Below are positions 10,801-24,066 of a stretch of DNA of 64,000 nt, piece by piece. A program made the translations under genes and the position numbers. The notes below the pieces were generated by a model. It ran no database searches and was not told where the DNA came from. It worked only from the letters and a program-made list of their open reading frames with translations. Every line of letters starts with the position of its first letter. The first letter of the stretch is position 1. Origin of the DNA: Argopecten irradians (Eukaryota; Mollusca; Bivalvia; Pectinida; Pectinidae); contig NC_091144.1 in assembly GCF_041381155.1 (NCBI RefSeq), forward strand, positions 16,005,544 through 16,069,543. Direction: 5' to 3'.

Positions 10801-13800
10801 CCTTCTGGTCTTGTATGGATGGAAGGACGTGTCGTCAATATTGGTGGCAACGAATAGCGACTCACTACAACCAGTCTCCATACAAAAGTCAGCTGGATTG
10901 CCTGTCGTACTTATTAAACTTGCCATAAGGTTTCCACTGCATGTACATTGTATATGCATATTTATCCTGCAATGCCCCACATACTGACGGATAACTACAG
11001 TCGGATAAACGTGTGCTTTATCCGTCAATAAAAATGCTTTATTCGTCAATACGATCACGTGAATTTGATCCATATCGGACGGAACTTTTCGTTTTGATGT
11101 CGTTTCTTTCTTGACTCATAGCAAAGGTATGTATTGTAAAGTAATTTTTATATTGTTTCAGTAATATAACACACTGAATAGAATCACTAGTACTGTTTGC
11201 CAATGCGCTTATATGTAATATGACGTACACATGAATACACTCCTATTATATAATAGTATAATAATATAAATCAATAATATAATATTCCTTCGCATCAAAG
11301 AAGCGTCTCGCTTCGAGCGAAACCAAGTAAATAACTAAAAAATTGCTTTCGTTTTGAATATCATAACAGTTGCGGGATATACAGAATACACGGTATATTC
11401 TGCAAAGCCTCGTCATCTCGGCTTTCCTAAGTCTCGCACCAAAATAAACCTTGTGTTGTAAAATACAACCAAATATGCTCTATATATTACAACAACGATG
11501 TTAAAGTATTTTAACATTGTCATAGCAACTTACTAGTAAATGAAGTTACCGTACTTAAAATACCGTCAACCGTCGCCAGCTCGGCTCCGCTGTATGTCAC
11601 ATTTTACAGTCAGCAGAGGGACTAACCGTCCCATTGCAATAGTGATTACACCTTTTAGATTTATTGTGTCTCAACCAAGGACAGTCTTACACTACTTTTA
11701 CACATTACGCGATTAAATTCGCCACTGGAATAGTCGAAGGAGACATTACGTGAACTACAGGTCTGCAATTATATGTCTTTCTTTTTGAGTAATGTATCAA
11801 ATCCATGCTAGACTATTAAAACATCATTCTTATTCTGTATTTCTTTGATAGAAATTCATGCAGTCTTCTTTTCATAGGGGTTATAATTTACTATTATGCT
11901 GCTGTGTTACTAACCATACCATTCCTTGTCGATATAATAGTTTTATATGCTCATGCATACATTAGCAGCCTTTCTCTGATACATGTGGATTTAACAAATA
12001 TTGTACTATAACATATACAAATTGTTTGTATGTTCTAATGCATTACAAAACGACTAAGCGAAACCTCTGTACATCTAATTAAGGATTAAAGTATCTTCGC
12101 GGTCCATGAAACAAATATCGATACCCTACTCAACTTTATCCTTCGATAGAACCAGCAGAAAGAGACTTTAATCCTTATATTTACAGTCTTAACCATTATT
12201 TTCATAGCTCAAAATTTACCCTTAATAGTGTTTATGGCATTTATAAGACTAAAATTGAATTTTATCGTTTGGTTCCGACAGGTATTTGGAACAGCCACTC
12301 GAAGTGGCGGAAATTCCCGCCAATTTATCAATGAACGATGAAGCCTATATCTGGGGTTTTCCCGGTATAAAACTATAAATCGTTTTATTTATCTGTTGTT
12401 AAAACACCATTGTGCAAAGCCGTTTGGTTTTAGTCTTTTACTTCGTATGATTACACACGCTTACACAATTCATAACGTGGCAGGATATTTAACGTAGTTG
12501 TGACGCGACGTCCGATTCAAACCGCCTGTGTCAAGGAGGTGTGACAAACAGAGAGTTTGTTCAATTTTGTGATCACTTGAGTTCTACTTAATCATTTCAC
12601 GTTTGAAATAACTTGAATACACTGATGTTTACATAGTTCCATGTCATTATTTCCGGATTTTGGAGATTTTCAAATGTATCGGACGTCGTTTCGAGGAACA
12701 TGTACAAACACAGGTAGGCCCACTACTGTAAACGTTTACCGCTCTCAAAATGTTAGCTTATATTTATATTGTTGTTTCAAACACTTCAATAAATATTTGA
12801 GATATCTATTACAAGTATTGTAAAGCTACAATTGAAGGATTCCGTTTCATTGATATTTCGAAACACCCAAACGTACATTGTGTATGTTAGAAGGCCTACT
12901 CTCGCCAATTTACAGTAGATAACGTACAGGACTTGTCTGTCCCCGAGGTGAACAAAATGCATTATCGTGCTAGGTCGTTTTGGTTAAACTTATGCAACTG
13001 AAAGACTGATGTTGTCCTGACATATCTTATCCTTTTGCGTACAACCAAAGGTGTTAGAAATACAAATAGGATGTAGATCTACATGTTGTAGCGAACAACA
13101 CACGCTCACCGACACACAACATGTAAACATTGCAAAGTCATCGGAATGTGCAAAACTGTACATTGTTCAACATTGTTTATTTATCATACGCACAGAAGCG
13201 TTGCTCAAAGAGATACGGTAGTAACATAAACAATGTAACTTTTCTATATTTATATTTACACACGTACATGTATATGTGTTCAAACCTATTTTGATACATG
13301 TACATGTTCATCGAACGTACGTTCGGTACTGAAAACACCAAAAGTTTCTGATTTGGACCATCATAAATGCATCCGCGCGGTTCCAAATTGCGCGTGACAT
13401 ACTCAATCTATCGAGAAATAAAGTTGTGTAGCCTTTGGTTGAAATCAGTGGGCTTTATACTATCAATTCACCAGTGACTGTAAATATTAAGGCATATTGT
13501 GGTACTTCATTTGACAAAAATGACAAAAACTATTGTATTCGTAGCTGGAATACAAAAAAAATCCACTTTGATGACGGAAAAGGCTTTAACCCTCACCATT
13601 TGTGTGGAATCGGCTAATTATACGCTCATTGCACTTTTACCACCGTGCTTATTTGATAATTCAGATTTAAATCGATAACCCTTGCTAATTTGACGAATTC
13701 TCTTTAGTGAGCCAGGCTGTATATGGAAAGCGAAAGACACGAAGCAATGAAGAAGCCGGACCGTAATGTGAAAATGATCTAATCAGACTTTGGCGTTTCT

Positions 13801-13985
13801 ACGTTTCGCTGAGCATCCTGAAAGATTTACCTGACAACTTGTTGGAAGATGTCAGTCATATATTGGTAGATACCAGGCATGGCATTAACAAATGTATCTG
13901 CACGCAATTGCCATATCAAAGCTTCCTACAGAAAGTATAAAAATAGCAGACACATGTCGGCAGATTTATCGGCATATATTTAACA
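7820..13985. other. Gene-poor AT-rich stretch
   Basis: No supported gene. It contains a 10-base C run (7971-7980) and short solo ends of the CATCCTCGAT...CCAGG hAT-like family at about 9218-9285. Small imperfect dyads with GC-rich centres lie near 11290-11440. Minus-strand frames at 9861-10157 and 10777-11230 and plus-strand frames at 12641-12823 and 13435-13617 are short, match no domain I recognise and lack a clear exon context. Confidence 0.5.
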
Positions 13986-13986
13986 G

Positions 13987-14125
13987 GTGTGGTCACAGGA
14001 GTGGTAAGTATGTAACAGGAGTGGTGGTAACAGGAGTGGCAACAGAAGCGGTCACAAGAGTGGTTACGTGAGTGTTAACAGAAAGGGTAACATAAGTGGT
14101 AACAGGAGTGGTAACATGTAGGGTG
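13987..14125. repeat. 12-bp minisatellite
   Basis: About eleven imperfect copies of a 12-bp unit close to GGTAACAGGAGT. The period is a multiple of three, which keeps the minus strand open and creates a Thr/Val-rich frame (TTPVTT-like). That frame is a product of the repeat and not a gene. Confidence 0.85.
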
Positions 14126-14289
14126 AGTGATGGGTTTACGTCCGGGACCTTCGAACACAAGCATGTTTGCTGGACGTCGCCCGGTCCACTGTTACACCCT
14201 CCCGTTTGTAGCAATGAAAACTCAACAAAAGTTTCTTGTTCGGGAATCCACTCGGTAAGTGTTTGAAACAAAATTTGATTATAAACAAA

Positions 14290-14400
14290 CAGAACACAGA
14301 GCAGGAAATGTACGGCCAAACTAGGGTTCGAATCCGGGGACTTCAAATACTTTTCTGGTACTCAACTGTTTTAGCAACGAAGAAGCACATAATAGACCCC
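14290..14400 (-). mobile_element. tRNA-like SINE fragment, family C
   Basis: On the minus strand a box B-like GGATTCGAACCCTAGTTTGG (complement of about 14318-14337) lies in a context homologous to 51765-51830: box B followed by TGGCC, and preceded by a GGTACCAG-type stretch. Diverged partial copy. Confidence 0.45.
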
Positions 14401-15007
14401 ATCGAGAACATCCGCTTCATTAATTGTAAATAAGCTAATCAATGGGATTGACAGATACTACATCGCTGACGAATGGTTTTTTTTCTTTATTATCAAAGAC
14501 AGAATTAAACGAATTAGTATTTTCTCACTCACAAAAGTTTACATCGTTAAAGTTTCGGCTTCAATATAAAGCTATTTAAAATAATAAATTGCGACTGGAA
14601 AAAAATCTATGGCACTTGAAACACAAATTTGCGCATCCATCAAAAGCAAAACAAGTCATTCAATATTAGTTTTTGGTTGATTATACATACATGTACATTT
14701 TCATGAGTAAACACAAACTATTGTCTACATGATGATAATTATAGTTTATGCTCTGTTTGCGATGGGTCATCATTAAAGGGCAAACTATATTAATAATCAT
14801 CACTTGACAGCCGGTCTTAAATGACGTTTGTCACACGTTAAAATGAATTTTTAATCGATCTCCGAAAATAGACTTATGCATGACATACATCACACTTCTA
14901 ACGAAAATGTTTAGTAATCAACATAGATATTCACTCAAATATAACGGTAACCACATTCAGGCACTGTTGATAAGTAATTAATTAACCGTTGGAAACTACT
15001 GCATTTG

Positions 15008-15240
15008 GTTGTTTGTTTGATTAAATTAACACCATATTAACGGCCAGGGCGCCTCACATGTATGCGATGTATTGCGTGTATGTACAGCATGGTGTTTGTT
15101 TTGAGAGACTGCGGTATGTTCGTGTTGTATATTGAAACTGTTTCCCTTTTTATAGTGCTATATCACTGAGGTATGTCGCAGAAGACACCAGGCAACATAC
15201 CCCTCCTGATCATAGTATATTGGAACTGGCGAACCATTCC
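15008..15240 (-). mobile_element. SINE family B, 3' part
   Basis: Minus-strand copy. Its plus-strand reading starts GGTTGTTTGTTTGATTAAAT and includes CTTTTTATAGTGCTATATCAC and GAAGACACCAGGCAACATAC, the complements of diagnostic parts of the full-length copies at 24067 and 26301. Old and diverged. Confidence 0.7.
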
Positions 15241-15244
15241 ATTG

Positions 15245-16910
15245 TACACAATGATGAGATCTCGCCATCACGATAGCGGTCATATTAATCATATTTAAAA
15301 TAGAATTAGCTTAATTTTGTTTATCGCTACATTTCTGGTACCAAATACCCACTGAAATACGTATGTTCACAGTAATAAACGATGTTGTCACAAAAATCAT
15401 ATGATTGTTACTGTTATGATTTAAATTGTCTATATTGGCTTTTTTAAGTTTAACAAATAACATCATTCCAAACTAAAGTCACATTGCCTTTTAAGTTTTA
15501 ATAATGTTGACTTCATTTGGAACAATATTCAATTCTACGTGTGCGTAAGGTCTGAATCTGTTTCTGCTGGATCGATTTACAAACATACAAATAACTAATA
15601 ACTCAGTTTCATGTGAAATTCTGTGCCCTTCACATCAGAAATGGATACAATACTTTAATCGATTGTTACGTTTACTGATCAGAAGGTAACGTCTTGTCAA
15701 TGTACTCGATGACGAGTTGGCTCTCGTTTTGTTGAAAGTAATTGTACCGAACAAATATCCCCCAATGGTGACAATTACATGTTTGTGTTTTATGTGTATT
15801 ACAGACACCTTTGGGAAACTTGCTGTGTGGTTTATAAGTGTTATTAATGTACATTTACGAAATATTAATACAAATTAAATAAATGCTTACTGTTCAATGA
15901 ATTTGAATTTGCCTTGAGGTGTTAAACTTTGTGAAAATGTTTGATTTTTTTTTGCATATTATTCATGACACTAGTAACAGATTATTCCGGAAGGTTTCAA
16001 ACGAAAAATTATTTGAAAATTTGTAATGGCATTTGCATAAACTATAAAACATTCAAGTTTGTTATAAACCAGTCAAAGAAGGCGCGCAGGGAAAACAATT
16101 ATTAGCGGTAATCTCTATCCATTTCTCGTCAGTGGCTCATCCATTAACTCCCACGTGATCTGGGGATGTTAAGAGCCAAAATGGGTGTCAGATCATAATG
16201 TACTAGGTCTAAGTAAATACGGCTTTATTTCATCCTGGGAAATCTGCATTACAACTCACACCAGGACCGGTGATCAATTCATTTCCTTTTCTTGCCTCAC
16301 GTAATTGCTTTATGTATGCTTTGTTGACGGTTCATTATTAGACCCTTAAGAGTTGTATGTGAATGTCAAGGGGCGTCTGAGAATGTCAAAGGTTACATCC
16401 TAAATGGAATCAGGAGCTGAATGAATCACGTGATGTGATTATAATTCTTTTAGTCTAACACGAAAAATCTTGTATCAACCGACACAATAATGCGTCGATG
16501 AGTTCACGTGTAATGTATCTATGAACCGAATTTAAAGTATGCATTGCAAACAAACAAATTATATGTGGAACTATGTGGTGAGGTATGAAATCAAAGCGTT
16601 TCATTCAGTCACATGTATAGCTCCACAAAAACGTAATAAAAGGGTACTAAGTTACAATATGCATGTGTGTGATTTAGGTTTTTCAAGTGGTAAGCAAATT
16701 TTCTTTGATCAAATACGTACATTTAAATACGGTGGAGTTTCATGGAACGTCGTTGACGTCATACTTTTGCATAGTATTTGTAAAAGTTCAAAAGACCAAA
16801 ACAATATATCATGGTAATTCGTGTTGTTGTTCGTATGGAACACTTTGTGACGATATCTCAATTAAGCGTGCTGCCAAAGACACAAAACAGCACACACATC
16901 GGTTACATTA
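15245..16910. other. No gene seen
   Basis: AT-rich sequence. The small open frames here lack recognisable domains and good splice context. Nothing repetitive was identified. Confidence 0.4.
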
Positions 16911-16978
16911 CAATAGCAACGGGCAAACCAGTCGTCCCACACCATTTATGATTGTCGTTAAGCAGAACTGCTCTACAG

Positions 16979-17280
16979 GTAGGTTGTTAGAATTATACCT
17001 GCTGCCTCTTTCGCTTAATCGTAAAAGTGACTTAATTTAGGATATTGTTTTTCTCTTCTTCATAACTTACGTTCTTTTTCCTAACGTGTCCTTTGAAATC
17101 GCCGCACTGTTGGTCTTCGATTGAGCGCTCTCCTTTGCGAAGTAGTCTCTGGGTTCTGTCCCCTGGTCAAGATTTACTATAGTCTGTACAAAGTGGTAGT
17201 TTCTACTCCTACTCCAAGCATTAAAGAATATGGACGACTGGTTTGCCCATTTTCAGTATCATGTGACTAGGTGGCATGCA
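16979..17280 (+). mobile_element. SINE family B, 5' part with tRNA-like head
   Basis: Begins GGTAGGTTGTTAGAATTATA, shared with 26301. It contains a tRNA-like stretch (GATTGAGCGCTCTC... GGGTTCTGTCCCCTGG, about 17120-17165), a linker ACTCCAAGCATTAA, then GGACGACTGGTTTGCCC and GTCAGTATCATGTGACTAGG-like body before stopping at about 17280. It shows how the tRNA-like head joins the family B body. A short inverted fragment of the same body lies at 16915-16945. Confidence 0.65.
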
Positions 17281-17402
17281 TAAGTAATATAGCACTTTAT
17301 TATATGACTGGTGCTTTTGCTGTATTTTGATTGGTCAATACGTTTCTCAGAAGTATTCATCAACTGCGATATCAACCCCGAAATCGGCGGCAAAAAGCAC
17401 GC

Positions 17403-17450
17403 GAGGTTACTGGACTCAGTCCAGATACCTCTCGCGAGTCCAGTAACCTG
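17403..17450. repeat. Short perfect palindrome
   Basis: Arms GAGGTTACTGGACTC (17403-17417) and GAGTCCAGTAACCTG (17436-17450) pair almost perfectly around an 18-bp loop. Probably the tip of a fold-back MITE. Confidence 0.7.
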
Positions 17451-17730
17451 TGTCAAAAATAGATCGAGGAAACTCCCTTGAAATGTGACGTCATAATCAC
17501 TTTTGACGTCAAGTCGTACCCAAATATAGCGTAACAGGAGTTTCCCTCATTCAATGACGTCGGGATAATCTATTGTGACGTCAATATTATAGTCGGTAAC
17601 ATATATGGCGGATGGCAGCAAGTTTACTACGATCAACGGTGACAACTGCAAACTTCAATTTATGGAAAACGTTCAAGAATGCCAGACGGGCTGCAGTTGA
17701 TACAATATTCCAGTTCTACCAGTCTAAACC

Positions 17731-17832
17731 GTTACCATAGTCTCCCAAAACACGCACCTCGCACTTCATACGCATGAAACCACATACACGAGAGGTCGTC
17801 CTTGATTATATAAATGGCCCTGACTGTTCATA
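17731..17832 (+). mobile_element. SINE family B, 3' fragment
   Basis: Contains AGTCTCCCAAAACACGCACC, CGCACTTCATACGC and GGTCGTCCTTGATTATA...GGCCCTGACTGTT, matching the last quarter of full-length family B. The A-rich end is missing. Confidence 0.6.
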
Positions 17833-18213
17833 GAACATCAATAAATAAGGCCAAAAATATTATGTTTGTTAAGGGTTACCCTACCAACCCTAAATTTGTA
17901 TCCCTGATCCTTGCTTTTCCCCACTTTTCTACAAAAATATATATACCTCCCGACCTACCGACCCTATTCTTTTGGCCAATGTAACTCTAAGCAGCCTTTT
18001 TTGGGCCAAAACAAACCATACTATGCAGGATTATAAACTACCTGTAATATGTCACGGCCAGTGGACAAAACACTGTAATAAGACCCAATAGTAGCTGTTC
18101 TGCTTTATTACGAAAATGAATGCCGTGCTGGCACGGTGTTAGAATAGTAAAATAGCGCTGGACCTAATATACCACAAGTAAGCAAACGATTATGTAATAG
18201 GGACAGCTGAATT

Positions 18214-18325
18214 GGTTTGCTTGTTTATTTGATTCAATTAACGTCCTATTAACATCCAAGGTCATGTAAGAACGACCTTCCTTGTATGCAGTGTACAGCG
18301 TGTATGTAGTGGGACAGCTGGAACA
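18214..18325 (-). mobile_element. SINE family B, 3' tail fragment
   Basis: The plus strand reads TTAACGTCCTATTAACATCC then GGTCATGTAAGAACG, the complement of the shared SINE tail. The body is lost after about 18320. Confidence 0.6.
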
Positions 18326-18329
18326 GTGC

Positions 18330-19240
18330 TAAAGCCTAGCATTTACTGAGATATAAAAGGGCTTCATTATTTTTTTTTTCAAAATATGTACCAATGTGAA
18401 TATGATCAAAGTAAAACACTACTCTTCGACTTCTAAGTGTAGGTAATTTTACATGATGCGTATCGTATGATTTTCGAAGACTTGGTGGTATCAAGCCTAC
18501 TCCATGTAATACGCCAGATGTTTATACGATTATGTATGTAAATTACGTCTATAATGTTATGTGATTATCTTGTTATATACCAATGCGTGTTAGATATATA
18601 TATTTCCAGTAAAGTATTAAAACCACTAAAACAATTAAATCACTAGTGAAAACTAATGTGATCCATAAAATGACCATTTTCTCGCCGACGTTAAGTCTTC
18701 TCTAGACATGTACATGGAAATGACATGCTGATATCACCCACCATGTGTGGACTAAATGCGAACATGCACTTTGACATTCTAATCCGTATGCTTATAACAA
18801 TTGTAGTAGAACGTGTGTGCGATAATAAATATTGCGAGAAGATCAGAGGCACATTGTCTAAAGGTTACTGATGAACATTGGGGAAACATGAAGTAGAGGG
18901 ACAAAGGATGATAAATTAATTACACAGACTTCTGAACTAGTATCTATCGTCATGTCAATGTGCTGAATGTTACGGAAGATTTATCTGATATGTATGAACT
19001 CTGCCTTTTGCCAATGAGATGAGATGGTTGGTGGATGTTAACATCTTAGAACGTTCTCTTTTGATTAATGAATAAATTAACAAATTCATTCAATCATTCA
19101 TTCGATCAATCAAGCAATATTTTTATATAAAATTCCTCTTTGAGAGATACAAATAAGGCATTTGTATAGATACATATTTTTCCTGCTATACAGTGCGTGA
19201 ATTTCAATAAGGAAGGGGAATATGACATCAGTCTACACGT
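18330..19240. other. No gene seen
   Basis: AT-rich sequence without coding support or an identified repeat. Confidence 0.4.
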
Positions 19241-19573
19241 TCACATCGCGAGGCGTATATCCACATATCCTACGTCTTCATATAGGCTGTCACTAAAGAT
19301 CAAATACACATGTGATGCTGTTCTTACGTAGCCAGGCTGTGAACCCTCTAACTCTTTTAAATCACTATGGTTTTGTCCGAAAAGAAGCCGCATAAAGCCT
19401 TTGTCGTCTGGTGCACCGTCTGGAAATATGAAATATCTAATGCCAGATATATTTAAGAAGAAATCAGTCCTGAAGGTATCCCTTACAGGATACGTTGCAT
19501 GGAACTGAGTCAAATAATGTCCCAAGTTGTCCGTTTGTCCATTTCCATATTTGGGTGACACTCCATGGCTACA
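19241..19573 (-). CDS. Possible CUB-like exon of an unidentified gene
   Basis: On the minus strand a pyrimidine tract and TATCTTCAG form a good acceptor (AG complement at 19574-19575), followed by 110 open codons to a TGA at 19241. The second half has CUB-domain spacing: GIRYFIFPDG, a leucine/glycine stretch, ELEGSQPGYVRTASHVYLIF, then SD and VGY. The first half lacks the usual C.W.I core, so the domain call is tentative. If terminal, it ends the gene; a donor just before the stop (GAT|GTGAAC) is possible but weak. No partner exon is convincing. An open minus segment at 20455-20600 (APFADRKTLQSGVIYHSS) after a plausible acceptor could be one. It may instead be a remnant of a retired gene. Confidence 0.35.
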   Translation of the reverse strand, partial: CSHGVSPKYGNGQTDNLGHYLTQFHATYPVRDTFRTDFFLNISGIRYFIFPDGAPDDKGFMRLLFGQNHSDLKELEGSQPGYVRTASHVYLIFSDSLYEDVGYVDIRLAM

Positions 19574-19599
19574 CTGAAGATAATAGGTCAACAGTCTCC

Positions 19600-20985
19600 C
19601 CTATATGTATACTGTTGCGTATCGCGAGGACGTAATTTTTGGGAGGCTGCGCGATATTCCTGAGTTGTAGAACGGTGGAACTGTTGGCTATCATACTGAA
19701 ACCTACTGCCAAGAATACGAAACAGCATACCTATCCATGCTAAATACATTATGAGCAGTAAGGTTTTATTAAGGATTTATGATTTGGTATTTGCTCATGC
19801 CCGGTTAACTTTTTGGCATACTTTCCTTGTTGTTGATCTGTAAACGTTAGCGTAATTTTAGAAGTGACAAAATTTAAAGTGGTGCATTATAATCATGATC
19901 ATTTATTTAGCCTTATTGGTCTGTAGAATCCATCTGTTTTTATTTGTATAATATGTTTTTTTTTTATTATTTTCAATTCCTACCTACAGTGTACATTTAA
20001 TAGGACTTTATTATTACATGTCGTTAACTTCCCAATAAAGTACTATTCAAGGAACAAAACTTTTGAGAGTGTATGCTCTGAACCTGAAGACATTGGCAAA
20101 ATGAAGTTTTAATGCGTTTTATATTTATTGCAACCGTATGAAAGATACAAAAGCCCACACTGCGTATAGTATGAAGCCAACATATGCGTCTGGATATCAA
20201 AACGGTTTTTATATCTTTTTTCAAAAAACATTACTGTTGTCTACAATCCCATATATATATATATAGGTTATAAATTGATATTCCTTAAGGTGCAATCAGA
20301 TCTTATAAAATGTCGCTCTTTTTGTCACCAAATATATCGAATTCTATAGAATACATGATAAAAGCTGGAGGTTCCCTGAAGAGAGACTATTGCAAGCCCA
20401 CATGGCAGGAACTATCTTTTTAAACTTAAACATAGATAGACGTATTTATTGTGATATTGTTTCCGGTGTAAACAAAGGTGCAAATCCTCTAGGACCGGTG
20501 GTATTGATGATTTCACATGAGATAACAGACGAGTGGTATATCACACCAGATTGCAGAGTTTTCCTGTCAGCGAATGGTGCCGTAGCAATGTATCTGCTAC
20601 AGGCAATGTGAGACTCTTAATATAAATATATTTGTATTCAAGTACTTTTTCGATGCGGTAGCAAATCTACCAAAATCATGATACAAGGTAACACAAATTA
20701 CATATGCCCAAGAAACGAAACCATTCGCAAGTTTGTCACTGTTAGTTTCAGTTATTATAGATGTCACACCGCCGAAAAAGCATTAACAATACTCATCATT
20801 TGAAAAATAACTGATGTTTAATCGTGTTTATATATGTCTAAATGACGCGAAAATACGTATAACATAATCTATTTTGCTTTTGGTGTATGTGCAATCAGTA
20901 TTTTATTTTATATTGGGCATAGTATTGTGGATTTTTTCGGGACGCAATTAAGTATTTTAATAGTCTTAAGAAAATTATATTTATT
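19600..20985. other. No firm gene; ambiguous open segment at 20390-20611
   Basis: The segment at 20390-20611 is open on both strands. The plus reading is 73 residues with no recognised domain. The minus reading gives about 49 residues after a CCTGTAG acceptor, with a vague resemblance to the APFWAD...G.YY core of nidogen (NIDO) domains. Neither is strong enough to call. A (TA)n tract lies at about 20255-20267. Confidence 0.25.
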
Positions 20986-21202
20986 TACAGCCAGGGTCAT
21001 GTAAAGACGGCCTCCCATATATGTGATGTGCAACGTGTATGAAGTGTGTAGTGTGTGTTGTGGGAGTCTGTGGTTTATTCATGTTGTGTCTTCTTGTATA
21101 GTGGAACTGTTGCCCTTTTTTATAGTGCTATGTCACTGAAGCATGCCACCGAAGACACCAAGCAACACTTCCCACCCGGTTACATTATACTGACAATGGG
21201 GG
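20986..21202 (-). mobile_element. SINE family B copy
   Basis: The plus strand shows CCAGGGTCATGTAAAGACGG, CTTCTTGTATAGTGGAACTG, TTATAGTGCTATGTCACTGA and GTTACATTATACTGACAATG in the order expected for an inverted copy. The head beyond about 21202 is missing. Confidence 0.75.
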
Positions 21203-21204
21203 AA

Positions 21205-24060
21205 ATGGCTCTCATTCTTTCAGTTTAAATATATAAAATCTGCATTCAACCTGAATTTGTGTTACTTATGTGCGCTAATAAAGAGAGAAACTGCTTACTC
21301 TTTCAGAAGGTTGGGTATACGTTACATCTTTTCCCCCTAGAAAAACGTGTACAAATATGTTTGTTCTTATTTACCATTGTTTTATTGTTTCCTCTGTGTA
21401 GATGAGATTCGTAATTGACAGTGGTGTTCGGGCACCGCTGTGTATCTATTTGGTCCGTATCCGGTCCGTCTTTGGTTCCTATTTATGCTATACCCTATAG
21501 TGGCAATAGGATCACTTCGTCTTTTTTTCTGAAACTAGACCTATGTTCGCAGAAGTAGACTACGTGTTCCGATTGCTTATAATGAAACTCTTCGTCGGGT
21601 TCTTATATCACCAAAGTGTTTGATCTCAATGACGTCCGAGGTACCATTCGTCTGCAGTCATACACACCACACCACAAACACGACAATTGTGACATCCAAC
21701 CCCCCCCCCCTCCTCCAAAGGAAAAAAAATGAGATTAATAACAAAAGTAATATTGATATTTAGGATATTTGAAACAATTCGGGAAAATGACTTTCTAATC
21801 TCGCAACACTAGTAGGCTGTACAGTTTTATATGTATGGTCGCCCTTGATAAAACAGTGGTATATCCTTTCATTGTGTCTAGTATGAGTCACGTTTGGGAC
21901 TGCTAAGACATATCTTAGAATATTTCAGAGATGTTTTCATGCTTGTCATAGTCCTTGAAGGTACAATTGCGTTACAATACCACTATAAGAAAGTCCAATA
22001 AATTCCCACAAGAACCAAGATGCAAATGTATCTTTGAAAAACAAAGCTGAAAGAAGCACAAGACTAAACAAAAATCATTGTGCTCACCCAAGAAAATGGC
22101 AATGATACATTTGAATGTTTAATCGTGATATCTTCGCTGGGCATGGTTGCATGATTTAGCTGTAAAACATTCAAATGGACTGACAAACATGGATGATGCC
22201 TTATCTATATTAACTATAACACATTATATATACACTGGTTAAGTCTTGTTTTTTATGGTGTATGTGTGTTTAGATGAAACAAATATTTGCATCAATCACT
22301 TTAAAATTACTTATTACACTGTGAAAACGTGAAATGCAATTGTAGACCACAATTTCGCTTCATGGTCAGACCTTATATATTTCACTGCATTGTGGGTGTT
22401 AATATAATGAACTTTGGCAGAACTGAGCTCTTGTTTGCACTTGTCAAAGTAAAACCTATGCATGGTAAGCTTATAATTTTCAAATGTTGGTAAATTTTGG
22501 CGATGAATAACATATTAAAACTTCTTCTTGATTGGTGAGTATTAAATTTACGGCACATATAACTTTCTCAACACTGACATTTTTTATTCATTCTAGAATG
22601 CCAAGTGTTCCAAATTTAGAACCTGACATTAATATACGATTATGTTGACACGCTCAAATTACTCCAAACTATCTTCTCGATGAGGAGGAAGTAGGGAGTG
22701 AAAACTGTGATGATAAATGGCATGTTTCTATAACACTAAATTATTCATTAATATGCACTTTGCTGATGGAATCTCCTTTATTAAGATGCATGGTCTGTTG
22801 GTAATAGCAATTACTTTTCATTATAGTTCTCACTTGTACCAAGTGTTAAATTGGGTTAAAACTATACATTGATCAGTAATGTAAACGCTGTGAAAGCTCA
22901 AATACCAAAATATCTATGCTGTGAAGTTCTAGTTAGACTATTCGGTAGTATATTTTGTGTTGCACTCGGTAACCTTTATTAGCTGTGTGTTTTACGCTGT
23001 TCATCTTCATTAATGGCATGGAGGCTACTGGCTCTTCAGATATTAACATTACGAAAAACGTTAGTATTTTATTATTATAATCAAACCCGTAATGAACTAT
23101 GAAGTTTAAAAAAAATAAAAATATTTTAGTCATTTAATGTCTATTCAATTTAATAGTTCATCAAAGGTTTGATAATATTTAGACCAAGGCATGTAAACTA
23201 CACCGACAGGTACTTACTGGGTATGCTGTGCCTTACAAAATTGGATTCGATGTCAAGTAATTTAAATCATTGAGAACACACTTCTCTCTATTGCGTAAGA
23301 CAACTTTGATCTATGTGTTCCCATCAGAAAGAAATTTTTCTGTTGGAGTATTGTGATGTATATATAAATATTGTATAGAAATACCCACATTTTGTACGTA
23401 TCAAGTACCTCTATTTCCGATAATAATGAAAAGATTTTTTATCATATCATTGATTATGGCTGGCCATACAAAATATACATACCTTGTATGGATGTTATTA
23501 CCGACTTAAAATGTATGAACAATAGTATGGATACCTACAAATGTATGAGGGTTATTGGAAATTTATTCAATAATTCAAATAAATGTACTATAGTCAAGAA
23601 TACCTTATAATGTATGAGCGATATCGATAACCTATTCTAAGATAAGTGAATTACATGGGCGTTATCGAGAACGTACTCAATATTTCCAATGGTAAGCTAT
23701 GCGGGTAGCTCAGAGGTCACATAGAGTTTCTTAAATTACTAATAACTAACTGTTTTGTTCGGATTCGTAATGAATCACAGAGATGTAGCAGGCGGTTTAA
23801 TTGAGACTTATGGTCAAGTATGCCCCGTATGTCTCTGAATTACAACTCTAGTGTCCGTCTCCATAGTTCATAGCTCACGAGCACGTGTGTGTGGGTGTAT
23901 TAAAAGTACAATTAAGATTTATTTCCACGAGGATGGCAATTTTGGTTCTAAGATAAAATTACTGTTACGTTATCCCAAGGCTTTTTATTTTATTTTCAAG
24001 TTGTTTCTGGATAATCATTTTAATTGTAATCATTTTCAAGATTTTGTGCATTGATATTCA
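21205..24060. other. Gene-poor stretch with C run
   Basis: No supported gene. A C-rich run at about 21700-21712, followed by TCCTCC, is the main simple feature. A plus-strand stretch at 23371-23610 contains a loose repetition of ATGTATGA-type words and no domain. Confidence 0.4.
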
Positions 24061-24066
24061 GCAAAA

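Noticed and set aside
10777..11073. 98-residue Cys-containing frame on the minus strand
   Set aside because: Somewhat protein-like, but no recognised domain, no clear splice sites and no partner exon.
12641..12720. Possible first exon ending ACAAACACAG|GTAGGC
   Set aside because: A plausible donor follows a short ATG frame, but there is no signal peptide, no downstream exon and no promoter element to support it.
17872..17893. Telomere-like AGGGTTACCCTACCAACCC sequence
   Set aside because: Only isolated words, not a TTAGGG array.
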